A DNA stretch of 64,000 nt from Nocardioides sp. JS614 (GTDB taxonomy: Bacteria > Actinomycetota > Actinomycetes > Propionibacteriales > Nocardioidaceae). Where the stretch lies: NCBI RefSeq assembly GCF_000015265.1, contig NC_008699.1, forward strand, positions 4,921,872 to 4,985,871. Reading direction: 5' to 3'. The notes beneath the pieces are model-generated. The model saw only the letters and a list, made by a program, of their open reading frames with translations. It searched no databases and was not told where the DNA came from. How positions within the stretch are numbered: position 1 is the first letter of the stretch; each line of letters begins with the position of its first letter. A program made the position numbers and the translations under genes. Of the stretch, positions 56,483-64,000 are shown piece by piece.

Positions 56483-57454
56483 GTGGCGCCGACAAGCACG
56501 ACCACCGGGCACGTCCTGGTCCTGGCCGGCGGGCTCTCCCACGAGCGCGACGTGTCGCTGCGTTCGGGGCGCCGGGTCGCCGAGGCGCTGCGCGCGACCG
56601 GCCTGGAGGTCACCGAGCGCGACGTGGACGCCAGCCTGCTGGCCACTCTGCGCGACGAGCGCCCCGACTGCGTGGTCCCGATGCTGCACGGCGAGACCGG
56701 CGAGGACGGCGCGATCCGCGAGATCCTCGAGCTCCTCGGCGTCCCGTACGTCGGCGCCCCGCCGGCCGCTTGCCGGGTCGCGTTCGACAAGCCGGTGGCC
56801 AAGGCCGTGGTGGCGCGCGCCGGCGTCCTGACGCCGGAGTCGGTGTGCCTGCCGCACGAGACCTTCCGCGAGCTCGGCGCGGGCGCGGTGATGGCGGCGC
56901 TGGTCGACCGGCTGGGCCTGCCGCTGATGGTCAAGCCGACCCGCAGCGGCTCGGCGCTGGGCTGCACCGTGGTCCGCACGGCCGAGCAGCTGCCGGCCGC
57001 GATGGTCAGCGCGTTCGCCTACGGCGACGTCGCGCTGCTCGAGCGCTTCGTCCCCGGCATGGAGGTCGCGGTGCCGGTCGTCGACGACGGCTCAGGTGCC
57101 CGCGCCCTGCCCGCGGTCGCGATCCAGCCGGACGGCGGCGTCTACGACTACACCGCTCGCTACACCGCCGGCGCCACCGAGTTCGTCACTCCCGCGCCGC
57201 TGTCGGAGGAGCTCGCCGCGGAGGTGGCGCGGGTCGCGCTGCTGGCCCACGAGGTCCTGGGCCTGCGCGACGTCTCGCGCTCGGACCTGATCATCGACCA
57301 CGAGGGCCGGGTGTGGTTCCTGGAGGTCAACGTCGCCCCGGGATTCACCGAGACCTCCACTGTCCCGCTGGCGATCCAGGCGGCCGGCCTGGACCTCGGG
57401 AAGGTCTGCGCCTCGATGGTGCAGGCGGCCGCGGCGCGCGACGGTCGGCCCTGA
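56483..57454 (+). CDS. D-alanine-D-alanine-ligase-like ATP-grasp enzyme
   Basis: 323 residues. The N-terminal domain has VLVLAGGLSHERDVSLRSGR (serine loop of Ddl) and PMLHGETGEDGAIREILELL. The ATP-grasp part has LPLMVKPTRSGSALGCTVVR, VALLERFVPGMEVAVPVV and the Mg-binding FLEVNVAPGFTETSTVPLAI. It lacks little of a true Ddl, but classic Ddl has 'EINTLPGFT'; VNVAPGFT suggests a related dipeptide/amide ligase. The start is GTG 56483 behind GGAG; GTG 56468 is also in frame. Two base pairs before the PlsC-like gene. Confidence 0.85.
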   Translation: MAPTSTTTGHVLVLAGGLSHERDVSLRSGRRVAEALRATGLEVTERDVDASLLATLRDERPDCVVPMLHGETGEDGAIREILELLGVPYVGAPPAACRVAFDKPVAKAVVARAGVLTPESVCLPHETFRELGAGAVMAALVDRLGLPLMVKPTRSGSALGCTVVRTAEQLPAAMVSAFAYGDVALLERFVPGMEVAVPVVDDGSGARALPAVAIQPDGGVYDYTARYTAGATEFVTPAPLSEELAAEVARVALLAHEVLGLRDVSRSDLIIDHEGRVWFLEVNVAPGFTETSTVPLAIQAAGLDLGKVCASMVQAAAARDGRP

Positions 57455-57455
57455 C

Positions 57456-58232
57456 GTGCGCGACCTGACCTACCCGCCGATCATCGCGGCGGCGAAGCTC
57501 GGCTTCCGGCTGCTCGGGCAGCGGATCGTGCTGTCCGGCACCGAGCACGTCCCGCGCAGCGGCGGCGTCCTGCTGGCCTGCAACCACATCGGCTACGTCG
57601 ACTTCGTGTACGGCGGCCTGGCCGCGAACCCGTCCGGGCGGCTGGTGCGGTTCATGGCCAAGCGGGAGATCTTCGACCACCCGGTCGGCGGCCCGGTGAT
57701 GCGTTCGATGCACCACATCGAGGTGGACCGCGGCGAGGGGCTCGCCTCGTTCCACACGGCGGTCGAGTACCTGCGCGGCGGCGAGGCGGTCGGCATCTTC
57801 CCGGAGGCCACGATCTCGCGGGCGATGGAGCTCAAGGAGTTCAAGACGGGAGCCGTCCGGATCGCCGCGGCCGCGGGCGTCCCGCTCCTGCCCGTCGTCT
57901 TGTGGGGCACCCAGCGGATGCTCACCAAGGATCACCCACGCGATCTCTCCCGCGGCAAGACGATCGCGATCCGGGTCGGCGCACCGCTGCAGCCCACCGG
58001 AGCGGACCCGGTCGCCGAGACCGCCGAGCTCAAGGCCAGGATGGCCGGGCTGCTCGACGAGGCGATCCGGTCCTACCCCGCCGAGGAGCAGCCTCCTGGC
58101 TCGTGGTGGCTGCCGGCGTCGTACGGCGGCGGCGCCCCGACCCTCGAGGAGGCCGCGGGCCTCGACGCGGAGGAGAAGCGCCGCCGCGCCGCCCGCCGGG
58201 CCGCTCGGACTGAGGACGATAAGTCGACATAG
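57456..58232 (+). CDS. plsC: 1-Acylglycerol-3-phosphate acyltransferase-like protein
   Basis: 258 residues. PlsC motifs: block I NHIGYVDFVY (His-x4-Asp), block II region KREIFDHPVGGPVMRSM, block III IFPEATIS, which replaces the usual PEGTRS (Ala-Thr-Ile for Gly-Thr-Arg), and block IV VPLLPVVLWGTQRM. It esterifies lysophosphatidate or a similar glycerolipid at the membrane. The C-terminus is Arg/Glu-rich. The gene begins one base behind the ligase-like gene and ends in the hairpin before parB. The altered block III hints at a non-standard substrate. Confidence 0.87.
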   Translation: MRDLTYPPIIAAAKLGFRLLGQRIVLSGTEHVPRSGGVLLACNHIGYVDFVYGGLAANPSGRLVRFMAKREIFDHPVGGPVMRSMHHIEVDRGEGLASFHTAVEYLRGGEAVGIFPEATISRAMELKEFKTGAVRIAAAAGVPLLPVVLWGTQRMLTKDHPRDLSRGKTIAIRVGAPLQPTGADPVAETAELKARMAGLLDEAIRSYPAEEQPPGSWWLPASYGGGAPTLEEAAGLDAEEKRRRAARRAARTEDDKST

Positions 58233-58244
58233 CGACTTATCGTC
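58215..58244. terminator. Hairpin between plsC-like gene and parB
   Basis: GACGATAAGTCG (58215-58226) with its complement (58233-58244), 6-nt loop containing the plsC stop codon. Two GGTCGACT units follow (58246-58261). Acts for both convergent genes. Confidence 0.6.
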
Positions 58245-58266
58245 AGGTCGACTGGTCGACTGGTGG

Positions 58267-59223
58267 TCAGATCGGCCGGTCCGTGCGGTTGCGCGGGTCC
58301 ATGATGTCCACGATCCGGCGCAGGTCGTCCAGCGAGGCGAACTCGACGGTGATCTTCCCCTTGGTCCGGCCCAGGTCCACCTTCACCCGGGTCTCGAGGC
58401 GGTCCGAGAGCCGCTCGGCCAGGTCCGCGAGCCCGGGCGCGACCGGCTTGGCCCGTGCCGCCCGGGGGGCCGGGGCGCCGACGTCGCGCAGCGCCACGAT
58501 CTCCTCCAGGCCGCGGACGCTGATCCCCTCGGCGACCACCCGCTGGGCCAGCCGGTCCTGGAGCTCGGGGTCCTCGATCGCCAGCAGCGATCGGGCGTGG
58601 CCGGCGGAGAGCACTCCGGCGGCGACCCGGCGCTGCACGGCCGGGCTGAGCTTGAGCAGCCGCAGCGTGTTGCTGATCTGGGGCCGGGACCGGCCGATCC
58701 GGCTGGCCAGCTCCTCGTGGGTGCAGCCGAAGTCCTCGAGCATCTGGGAGTAGGCCGCCGCCTCCTCCAGCGGGTTGAGCTGGGCGCGGTGCAGGTTCTC
58801 CAGCAGGGCGTCGCGGAGCATGTCGTCGTCGTCGGTCTCGCGGACGATCGCCGGGACGGTGTCCAGCCCCGCCTCCTGGGAGGCGCGCCAGCGCCGCTCC
58901 CCCATCACCAGCTCGTAGTCCTCGGGGCCGTGCCGGCGCACGACCACGGGTTGGAGCACGCCGATCTCGCGGATCGAGTGCACCAGCTCGGCCATCGCCT
59001 CCTCGTCGAAGACCTGGCGCGGCTGCACCCGGTTCGGCCGGATGTGGCCGACCGGGACCTCCGCGAAGTGCGCACCCAGCACCGGTGCCAGCTCCACCCC
59101 GGATCCGGGCGCCCGGCCGGCCGGCGCCGATCCGTCGTCGCGGTCGGCCTGGGGGGCGGTCGGGATCAGCGAGCCGAGCCCCCGGCCCAGGCCACGTCGC
59201 TGCGCGGGACGGTGCGTGCTCAT
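58267..59223 (-). CDS. parB: Chromosome partitioning protein ParB
   Basis: 318 residues. The N-terminal CTP-binding fold contains VGHIRPNRVQPRQVFDEEAM and VMGERRWRASQEAGLDTVPA (GERRxxA box). The central HTH that binds parS lies near 165 (YSQMLEDFGCTHEELASRIG then RSRPQISNTLRLLKLSPAVQ). The C-terminal dimerisation domain is KVDLGRTKGKITVEFASLDD. It spreads from parS and recruits condensin. The start overlaps the parA stop (ATGA), as usual. Two parS sites lie within 2 kb (60192, 61031). Confidence 0.96.
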   Translation of the reverse strand: MSTHRPAQRRGLGRGLGSLIPTAPQADRDDGSAPAGRAPGSGVELAPVLGAHFAEVPVGHIRPNRVQPRQVFDEEAMAELVHSIREIGVLQPVVVRRHGPEDYELVMGERRWRASQEAGLDTVPAIVRETDDDDMLRDALLENLHRAQLNPLEEAAAYSQMLEDFGCTHEELASRIGRSRPQISNTLRLLKLSPAVQRRVAAGVLSAGHARSLLAIEDPELQDRLAQRVVAEGISVRGLEEIVALRDVGAPAPRAARAKPVAPGLADLAERLSDRLETRVKVDLGRTKGKITVEFASLDDLRRIVDIMDPRNRTDRPI

Positions 59224-60308
59224 CAGGCGACTCCCTTGATCGCGATCTCGCGCGCGGCCTCGAGGTAGGACAGCGCACCCGGCGAGCCCGGGTCGTAGGT
59301 CATCACGGTCTGGCCGTACGACGGCGCCTCGGAGACCCGGACCGAGCGCGGGATCGTGGTCTTGAGGACCTGGTCGCCGAAGTGATCACGCACCTCGTCG
59401 GCGACGCCGGCCGCGAGTCGGGTCCGGGCGTCGTACATCGTGACCAGGATCGTCGAGACATCCAGCGCCGGGTTCAGGTGGGCCTTGACCATCTCCACGG
59501 TCTCCAGCAGCTGGCCCAGGCCCTCGAGCGCGTAGTACTCGGCCTGGATCGGGATCATCATCTCGTTGCCCGCGACCAGCGCGTTGAGCGTGAGCAGGCC
59601 CAGCGAGGGCGGGCAGTCGATGAAGACGTAGTCCAGGCGGTCCTCGCCGAGCTCGGCAGCGGTCCCGACCTGGGGGTGGCCGACGATGGCCTTGCGCAGC
59701 CGGCTCTCGCGGGCCACGACGGAGACCAGCTCGATCTCCGCGCCCGCGAGGTCGATGGTCGCGGGGACCACGGTCAGGTTCTCGACCTCGGGGCTCTCGG
59801 TGGCCACCTCTGCCAGCGGCACGCCGTCGACCAGCGCGTCGTACGTCGAGGCCACGCCGCGCCGGTGCTCGACGCCCAGCGCGGTCGAGGCGTTGCCCTG
59901 GGGGTCCAGGTCGATGACCAGCACCCGCTGTCCCAGCTGGGCCAGGGCGGCGGCGACGTTCACGGTGGACGTGGTCTTCCCGACCCCGCCCTTCTGGTTG
60001 GCCACGACGAACACCCGGGTCGCCTCCGGTCGAGCCATCGCCGGACGCAGCCGGGCACCCTGGCGGGCCAGCACGACGTGCTCCGCGGCGCGCGCCAGCG
60101 GGGTCGCGTGGTCGTGGTCGAAGTCCGGAGCGGCGACGGCGATGTCGGCCGCGGTCCGCACCGGGTAGCCCCCGAGCGGACGGTCCGGCTCGGTTTCACG
60201 TGAAACAGCCCGGTGCTCGGCCTCGGCGGCGCCCTGTGGATCAACACCCCCATCCTGTGGAAATTGCCGCTCAGCCGGCGGCTCTGCACCGGTGGAAAAC
60301 TCGCTCAC
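59223..60308 (-). CDS. parA: Chromosome partitioning ATPase ParA
   Basis: 361 residues from GTG 60308 (GGAGG 8 nt upstream). An N-terminal extension of about 100 residues contains the parS site in its coding sequence (VSRETEPDRP). It is followed by the deviant Walker A VVANQKGGVGKTTSTVNVAA, VLVIDLDPQGNASTALGV (Walker A') and YVFIDCPPSLGLLTLNALVA (Walker B). It drives origin segregation together with ParB. The end is overlapped by parB; the start overlaps rsmG by 4 bp. The extension is common in actinobacteria. Confidence 0.95.
   Translation of the reverse strand: MSEFSTGAEPPAERQFPQDGGVDPQGAAEAEHRAVSRETEPDRPLGGYPVRTAADIAVAAPDFDHDHATPLARAAEHVVLARQGARLRPAMARPEATRVFVVANQKGGVGKTTSTVNVAAALAQLGQRVLVIDLDPQGNASTALGVEHRRGVASTYDALVDGVPLAEVATESPEVENLTVVPATIDLAGAEIELVSVVARESRLRKAIVGHPQVGTAAELGEDRLDYVFIDCPPSLGLLTLNALVAGNEMMIPIQAEYYALEGLGQLLETVEMVKAHLNPALDVSTILVTMYDARTRLAAGVADEVRDHFGDQVLKTTIPRSVRVSEAPSYGQTVMTYDPGSPGALSYLEAAREIAIKGVA
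60192..60207. promoter_or_regulatory. parS site inside parA
   Basis: GGTTTCACGTGAAACA, 15 of 16 bases of the consensus TGTTTCACGTGAAACA, the ParB-binding centromere. Confidence 0.92.
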
Positions 60309-61057
60309 GTGCCACGCCTCCGGTTCGATGTGCCGCGCGCGTGACCCGCGCGCCGCTGCTGCCCCCCGCGCTTCCGTGGTGCCGCAATCGGCCAAGATAC
60401 CCGCCCCGGATCCGCCCAGACCACCCGGACCGCCACGGTCGGGGCGAGACCCAGGTCCGCCCCGAGGCTGAGCACCTCCGGGGTGGCGCATCCCCACCGC
60501 GCCAGCTCGGGGCCGGCGGCCGTGATCTCCTCGGCGACCGCCGAGCCCTTCATCGCCAGCAGGGCCCCGGTCGGCTCGACCAGGGGCATCGACCAGCCGA
60601 GCAGCCGGTCGAGGGGCGCCAGCGCCCGCGAGGTGACCACGGCGAACCGGCGGTCCCCGTGCAACGCTTCGGCCCGAGCGCGCAGCACCTCGACCCGGTC
60701 CAGGCCGAGCTCGGCGACGACCTCCTCCAAGAAGGTGGTCCGCCGCAACAGCGGTTCGACCAGGGTGACCCGGAGGTCGGGCCGGGCGATCGCGAGCACC
60801 ACGCCCGGGAGGCCGGCCCCCGACCCCAGGTCGGCGACGGTTGCCTCGAGCGGGACCTGCTGGGCCAGCAGCGCGCAATTGAGCAGGTGCCGGTCCCAGA
60901 GCCGGGGCGTCTCTCGCGGACCGATCAGTCCGCGGACCACTCCGTCGCCCGCGAGCAGCTCCACGAACCGCTCCGCGAGCGACAACCGGTCAGACGCGAA
61001 CACCCTCCGGGCCACGTCCGGCACGGAGGGTGTTTCACGTGAAACATCGTCGGTCAT
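60305..61057 (-). CDS. rsmG: 16S rRNA (guanine-N7) methyltransferase RsmG
   Basis: 250 residues. Rossmann methyltransferase motif I: ATVADLGSGAGLPGVVLAIA (SAM binding, about 73-92). N-terminal RETPRLWDRHLLNCALLAQQ is the GidB signature; VTLVEPLLRRTTFLEEVVAE and VVTSRALAPLDRLLGWSMPL follow. It methylates G527 of 16S rRNA (E. coli numbering), and loss gives streptomycin tolerance in relatives. A basic C-terminal tail (RKRGGQQRRAGH) extends it. The N-terminal codons contain a perfect parS. Confidence 0.95.
   Translation of the reverse strand: MTDDVSRETPSVPDVARRVFASDRLSLAERFVELLAGDGVVRGLIGPRETPRLWDRHLLNCALLAQQVPLEATVADLGSGAGLPGVVLAIARPDLRVTLVEPLLRRTTFLEEVVAELGLDRVEVLRARAEALHGDRRFAVVTSRALAPLDRLLGWSMPLVEPTGALLAMKGSAVAEEITAAGPELARWGCATPEVLSLGADLGLAPTVAVRVVWADPGRVSWPIAAPRKRGGQQRRAGHARGTSNRRRGT
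61031..61046. promoter_or_regulatory. Perfect parS site inside rsmG
   Basis: TGTTTCACGTGAAACA, full 16-bp consensus palindrome, in codons 4-9 of rsmG. Confidence 0.95.
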
Positions 61058-61067
61058 CGGGCGCCGA

Positions 61068-61646
61068 TCAGGACGGAAGCACCACCACGCGCCGGCGCGG
61101 CTCGACGCCCTCGGACTCCGAGGTCAGCCCGGCCGCCGCCACGGCGTCGTGCACCACCTTGCGCTCGAAGGGCGACATCGGGTCCAGCGCGACGCTCTCC
61201 CCGCTCTCGCGCACCCGGGCCACGGTCTCCTCGGCCAGGTGGACCAGCTCGGCTCGCTTCTGCGCGCGGTAGCCGGAGATGTCGAGCATCAGCCGGGAGC
61301 GCTCGCCGGTCTCGCGGTACACCGCCAGCCGGGTCAGCTCCTGGAGCGCGTCGAGCACCTCACCCCGCGCGCCGACGAGCTGAGCGAGGTCGGCGCCCAC
61401 GATCGACACCGCGGCCCGGTCCCCCTCCACGTCCATGTCCAGGTCGCCGTCCAGGTCGGCGATGTCGAGGAGCTCCTCGAGGTAATCGGCGGCGATGTCG
61501 CCTTCCTGCTCCAGCTGCTCCACCCGGGAGCCGCCCGACTCGCCCGTGCCGGAATCGTCCGCGTCGGCCGGCTCCGGACCGCCCGCCGCGTCCACGGCGA
61601 TGTCGCCGGCCTGCGTGGTCTCGTCGCTCACTGCGTCCTCACTCAC
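61068..61646 (-). CDS. jag: KhpB/Jag RNA-binding protein
   Basis: 192 residues. An acidic N-terminal 60 residues (QLEQEGDIAADYLEELLDIA) is followed by a KH domain (VSIVGADLAQLVGARGEVLD, about 83-102). The C-terminal R3H domain is SRLMLDISGYRAQKRAELVH and VALDPMSPFERKVVHDAVAA. It lacks the N-terminal Jag_N domain found in Firmicutes. It binds small RNAs with KhpA in other bacteria and lies beside yidC nearly everywhere. GTG 61646 overlaps the yidC stop (GTGA). Confidence 0.92.
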   Translation of the reverse strand: MSEDAVSDETTQAGDIAVDAAGGPEPADADDSGTGESGGSRVEQLEQEGDIAADYLEELLDIADLDGDLDMDVEGDRAAVSIVGADLAQLVGARGEVLDALQELTRLAVYRETGERSRLMLDISGYRAQKRAELVHLAEETVARVRESGESVALDPMSPFERKVVHDAVAAAGLTSESEGVEPRRRVVVLPS

Positions 61647-62734
61647 TGCTGCTCCCCCTCGGGGCTGGGCTTGGGCTTGGGCTGTCGGGACTTCTGCTGT
61701 CCCTTGGACTGCGGCTTGGACTGCGGCTTGGGCTGTGCCTGCTGCTGCCCCTTCGGTCGCGCAGGGTTGGCCGGCGTCGCGCCGGTCGCCTTCCGGCGCT
61801 GCTCGCGGGACTGCTTCTTCGGCTGCTGGCGCGGCTGCGGCCGGTTCTCGGTCTCGGCCTCGACCGCCGGGTCGGCCGTCTGCACCAAGCCGTGCCCGTG
61901 CCGGGCGGCCTTGGCCCGGTCGCGGTCGGCCTTGGCCTGGGCCGCCGCGGTCCCGGGGGCCGGGTTGTTCCGGATCACGTAGAACTGCTGGCCCATGGTC
62001 CACAGGTTCGACGTGGTCCAGTAGAAGAGCACCGCGACCGGGAACGCGATGCCACCGACGGCGAAGACGACCGGCAGGACGTACAGCAGCAGCTTCTGCT
62101 GCTGGGCGTAGGGCCCCGACAACGCGTCCGGCGGCATGTTCTTGCTCATCAGCTGCCGCTGGGTGGTGAACGTCGTGGCGGTCATGGCCAGCACCAGGAT
62201 CGCGGCGACGACCATGACGGCCGTCGAGCCGTCGTTGCGCAGGAACGTGGCCTTCAGCGGCACGCTGAACAGGTCGGCGCTCTGGAAGCTCTCGGCCAGG
62301 TCCTTGGTGATGAAGGCCTTGCCGTCCCCGCGGGCGGCGTGCTTGTCGAGCAGCCGGAACAGCGCCAGGAAGATCGGCATCTGGATGATGAGCGGCAGGC
62401 ACGAGGCGAACGGGTTGGTCCCGCTGTCCTTGTACAGCTTCATCGTCTCCTGGGCCAGGCGCTCCCGGTCGTGCCCGTACTTCTTCTGCAGCTCCTTGAC
62501 CTTGGGCTGGATCAGCTGCATGTTGCGGCTGGACTTGATCTGCTTGACGAACAGCGGGATCAGCAGCGCGCGAACCGTGAGCGTGAGGCCGATGATCGAC
62601 AGCACCCACACCAGGCCGCTGTCGCCGTCCAGCCCGATCGCGTCGAGCGCCGAGTGCCAGGCGACCAGCACCGCCGAGATCGCGTAGTAGAGCGGCGTCA
62701 TGATGAAAGCGCCGATGTCGCCGAGGAATCCCAC
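61643..62734 (-). CDS. yidC: Membrane protein insertase YidC
   Basis: 363 residues. Five membrane segments, with the core region residues about 30-260: TVRALLIPLFVKQIKSSRNM, LIQPKVKELQKKYGHDRERL and LPLIIQMPIFLALFRLLDKH. A long basic C-terminal tail (QPRQQPKKQSREQRRKATGA) serves ribosome contact. It inserts membrane proteins with or without SecYEG. Upstream yidD starts 3 bp away, downstream jag overlaps. Typical Gram-positive form without the large periplasmic P1 domain. Confidence 0.95.
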   Translation of the reverse strand: MGFLGDIGAFIMTPLYYAISAVLVAWHSALDAIGLDGDSGLVWVLSIIGLTLTVRALLIPLFVKQIKSSRNMQLIQPKVKELQKKYGHDRERLAQETMKLYKDSGTNPFASCLPLIIQMPIFLALFRLLDKHAARGDGKAFITKDLAESFQSADLFSVPLKATFLRNDGSTAVMVVAAILVLAMTATTFTTQRQLMSKNMPPDALSGPYAQQQKLLLYVLPVVFAVGGIAFPVAVLFYWTTSNLWTMGQQFYVIRNNPAPGTAAAQAKADRDRAKAARHGHGLVQTADPAVEAETENRPQPRQQPKKQSREQRRKATGATPANPARPKGQQQAQPKPQSKPQSKGQQKSRQPKPKPSPEGEQQ

Positions 62735-62737
62735 GGA

Positions 62738-63016
62738 TCAGGCTCCTTGCTGGGTGGAGGGAGATGAGCCCGCGCGGCGGCGGGAAGATGCGGGAGGGAC
62801 CGGGTCGTAGCCGCCGGCGGCCCACGGGTGGCACCGCACCAGGCGGCGGCCGGCCAGCCAGCTGCCCTTCAGGCTGCCGTGCGAGCGCACCGCCTCCAGG
62901 GCGTACGCCGAGCAGGAGGGGTGATAGCGGCAGACCTGTCCGTACAGCGGACTGATCAACAGCCGGTAGGCGCGTAGGAAGCCGATGAGCAGGTAGCGCA
63001 CCGGGTCGTATCTCAT
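62738..63016 (-). CDS. yidD: YidD membrane protein insertion factor
   Basis: 92 residues from ATG 63016. Hallmarks: ISPLYGQVCRYHPSCSAYAL and GSLKGSWLAGRRLVRCHPWA, GGYDPVP. An N-terminal amphipathic helix (YLLIGFLRAYRLL) binds the membrane. It assists YidC-dependent insertion. Its ATG overlaps the rnpA stop (ATGA), and yidC follows after 3 bp. The C-terminal tail is low complexity. Confidence 0.94.
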   Translation of the reverse strand: MRYDPVRYLLIGFLRAYRLLISPLYGQVCRYHPSCSAYALEAVRSHGSLKGSWLAGRRLVRCHPWAAGGYDPVPPASSRRRAGSSPSTQQGA

Positions 63017-63366
63017 CCGGTCACCTCCGCACCGACCCGCAGGAGGCAACGCTCGAGATCGCGCGCGAGTTCCGCCGCGCTGGCGTTCGCAGCCGGCGGC
63101 AGCGCACGGACCACGAGCACAGCAGAGCCCGGGAGCGACGAGACGTGCTCCCGGGCGAGGTGTCGGAGCCGGCGTTTCACCTGGTTGCGGATGACGGCGT
63201 TCCCCACCGCTCTGCTCACGACGAAGCCGACACGCGCCGGCTGCGAGGCAACTGGCTCACCGACCAGGAGGTGCACCACCAGGGTCTGCCGCCCGGCGCG
63301 TCGGCCCCGACGGATCGCCTCACGGAACGTGGCGCCGTCGCGGAGTCGGTGCGCCGCGGACAGCAC
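63013..63366 (-). CDS. rnpA: Ribonuclease P protein component
   Basis: 117 residues from GTG 63366 (VLSAAHRLRDGATFREAIRR). The family RNR motif region is VSRAVGNAVIRNQVKRRLRH (about 56-75), the RNA-binding helix. It associates with RNase P RNA to mature tRNA 5' ends. The larger open frame upstream overlaps rpmH and lacks family resemblance. It lies 34 bp behind rpmH. Confidence 0.94.
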   Translation of the reverse strand: MLSAAHRLRDGATFREAIRRGRRAGRQTLVVHLLVGEPVASQPARVGFVVSRAVGNAVIRNQVKRRLRHLAREHVSSLPGSAVLVVRALPPAANASAAELARDLERCLLRVGAEVTG

Positions 63367-63400
63367 GTGGCCGGGAGCAGCGAGCGGACGGGGTGGGCCG

Positions 63401-63538
63401 TCAGACGGCGAGGCTCTTGCGTCCCTTGCGGCGCCGCGAGGACAAGATCGCGCGGCCGGCACGGGTACGCATGCGCAGGCGGAAGCCGTGCACCTTGTGG
63501 CGACGGCGGTTGTTCGGCTGGTACGTACGCTTGCTCAC
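63401..63538 (-). CDS. rpmH: 50S ribosomal protein L34
   Basis: 45 residues from GTG 63538: VSKRTYQPNNRRRHKVHGFR then LRMRTRAGRAILSSRRRKGR. Canonical bL34 sequence. GGAGAG lies 6 nt before the start. First gene of the rpmH-rnpA-yidD-yidC-jag-rsmG-parA-parB cluster; dnaA is expected next, beyond the right edge, in divergent orientation. Confidence 0.97.
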   Translation of the reverse strand: MSKRTYQPNNRRRHKVHGFRLRMRTRAGRAILSSRRRKGRKSLAV

Positions 63539-64000
63539 GAGCTTCTCTCCATGTGGGTCAGGGCAGTCACGCCGGGCCGGAGCGGCAGTGCGGTGCCGTC
63601 GGGTCGGGATTCGGGACCCTGGGGCGCCTTTCGGCTGGCACCGCCCACCCACGAACCGGCCCGCGAGCGGGACTGCTCTTCGTGGACATGCGGCACCCGT
63701 CGACACCGGGTGACCGAGCAACGGTACGCGCTGGCGATCCACAGGGTCAAACCCGTGCGGAGCAGTTCCGCCGGCACCTGTGGATGACGGGTTGCCGCGC
63801 CCCGCCCCCGGTTGTTACGTTCAGTGAACCCGAGGTTCCCCGTCATCCTCGCAGTGCACCGGACCGGCTGGTCGTGTGACCCCCGCCACATCGGTAAGAT
63901 CACGCCCCTGACCTGCAGAAACATCGATTCGTGCGGACTGTGGGATGACCTCGGGCCGGCTCTGTCCACAAGGACCGAGTCGGGTTCACAGCCTGTGGAC
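63539..64000. promoter_or_regulatory. rpmH upstream region with DnaA-box-like sequences, edge of oriC
   Basis: No gene is seen in 462 bp. TGTGGATGA (63779-63787; complement TCATCCACA) matches the DnaA box in 8 of 9. CGATCCACA (63735), CTGTCCACA (63962) and a truncated CTGTGGAC at 63992 match in about 7. TAAGATCACG near 63895 and AT-containing stretches may be the rpmH promoter. The window ends inside what is presumably the rpmH-dnaA intergenic part of the origin. Confidence 0.6.

Overview
The window is about 70% G+C, packed with genes, and reads as the chromosome of a high-GC actinobacterium. Gene content and the many small lineage-type proteins look most like Nocardioides or a relative; this family-level guess is inference. 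The right-hand end is the replication-origin neighbourhood: rpmH, rnpA, yidD, yidC, jag, rsmG, parA and parB run leftward from about 63.5 kb, two perfect parS sites lie inside parA and rsmG, and DnaA-box-like sequences appear in the last few hundred bases before the presumed dnaA. The order dnaB - rplI - rpsR - ssb - rpsF - PBP - ino1 - pcnA - murJ - sigM - trxB - trxA - parB - parA - rsmG - jag - yidC - rnpA - rpmH is the arrangement familiar from Streptomyces; in Mycobacterium the same blocks lie on both sides of oriC.

Layout. 0-3.9 kb: a cut-off membrane protein, a small-ORF / sigma factor / zinc-finger trio followed by a patatin, then DUF488, LRAT-like and GtrA-like genes. 4.05-13.0 kb: a foreign island of visibly lower G+C between 25-bp inverted repeats (23/25 matching); its right end lies a few bases behind the dnaB stop codon. 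It carries a coiled-coil/winged-helix protein, a small membrane protein, an IS1182-type element interrupted by an IS110 element, a winged-helix regulator divergent from a DUF5678-like protein, a translationally coupled P-loop kinase - NUDIX pair, a membrane protein, and a Cas2-like 'SinR family' protein. 13.0-21.1 kb: dnaB with a 352-residue intein that has the class 3 signature, a DnaA-box-rich intergenic region, a MATE exporter, and rplI-rpsR-ssb-rpsF. 21.5-24.3 kb: a membrane-anchored Ser/Thr kinase, an endonuclease IV-like protein and a VOC protein. 24.4-29.5 kb: a tight leftward four-gene operon (sigma factor, unknown protein, cytoplasmic subtilisin with a five-fold hexapeptide repeat, TPR-CHAT protease). 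29.7-36.6 kb: cell-wall genes (FemX-like, alanine-racemase-like, GT87, bifunctional PBP) and a PadR regulator. 36.7-45.3 kb: ino1, a secreted M6 metalloprotease, a HerA/DUF853 ATPase and the CCA-adding enzyme. 45.3-54.3 kb: DUF6049, MurJ, a MurJ-associated pseudokinase, SigM with its anti-sigma factor, and thioredoxin reductase/thioredoxin. 54.4-58.2 kb: GNAT, aminotransferase, D-Ala-D-Ala-ligase-like and PlsC-like genes.

Most notable observations. (1) The IS110 element preserves a readable bridge RNA. Guide heptamers for left target, right target, left donor and right donor match the actual insertion site and element ends around a CT core at 6/7, 7/7, 7/7 and 7/7, and two hairpins enclose the two guide loops. 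(2) The sigma - subtilisin - CHAT operon looks like a regulated intracellular protease cascade. (3) Many genes start 6-8 nt after a TAGNNT -10 box, which indicates leaderless transcripts. (4) Two intergenic regions share a paired-palindrome architecture that looks like a REP/BIME family. (5) The dnaB-proximal island may be an unrecognised transposon or a collapsed composite element carrying a candidate kinase/NUDIX conflict module.
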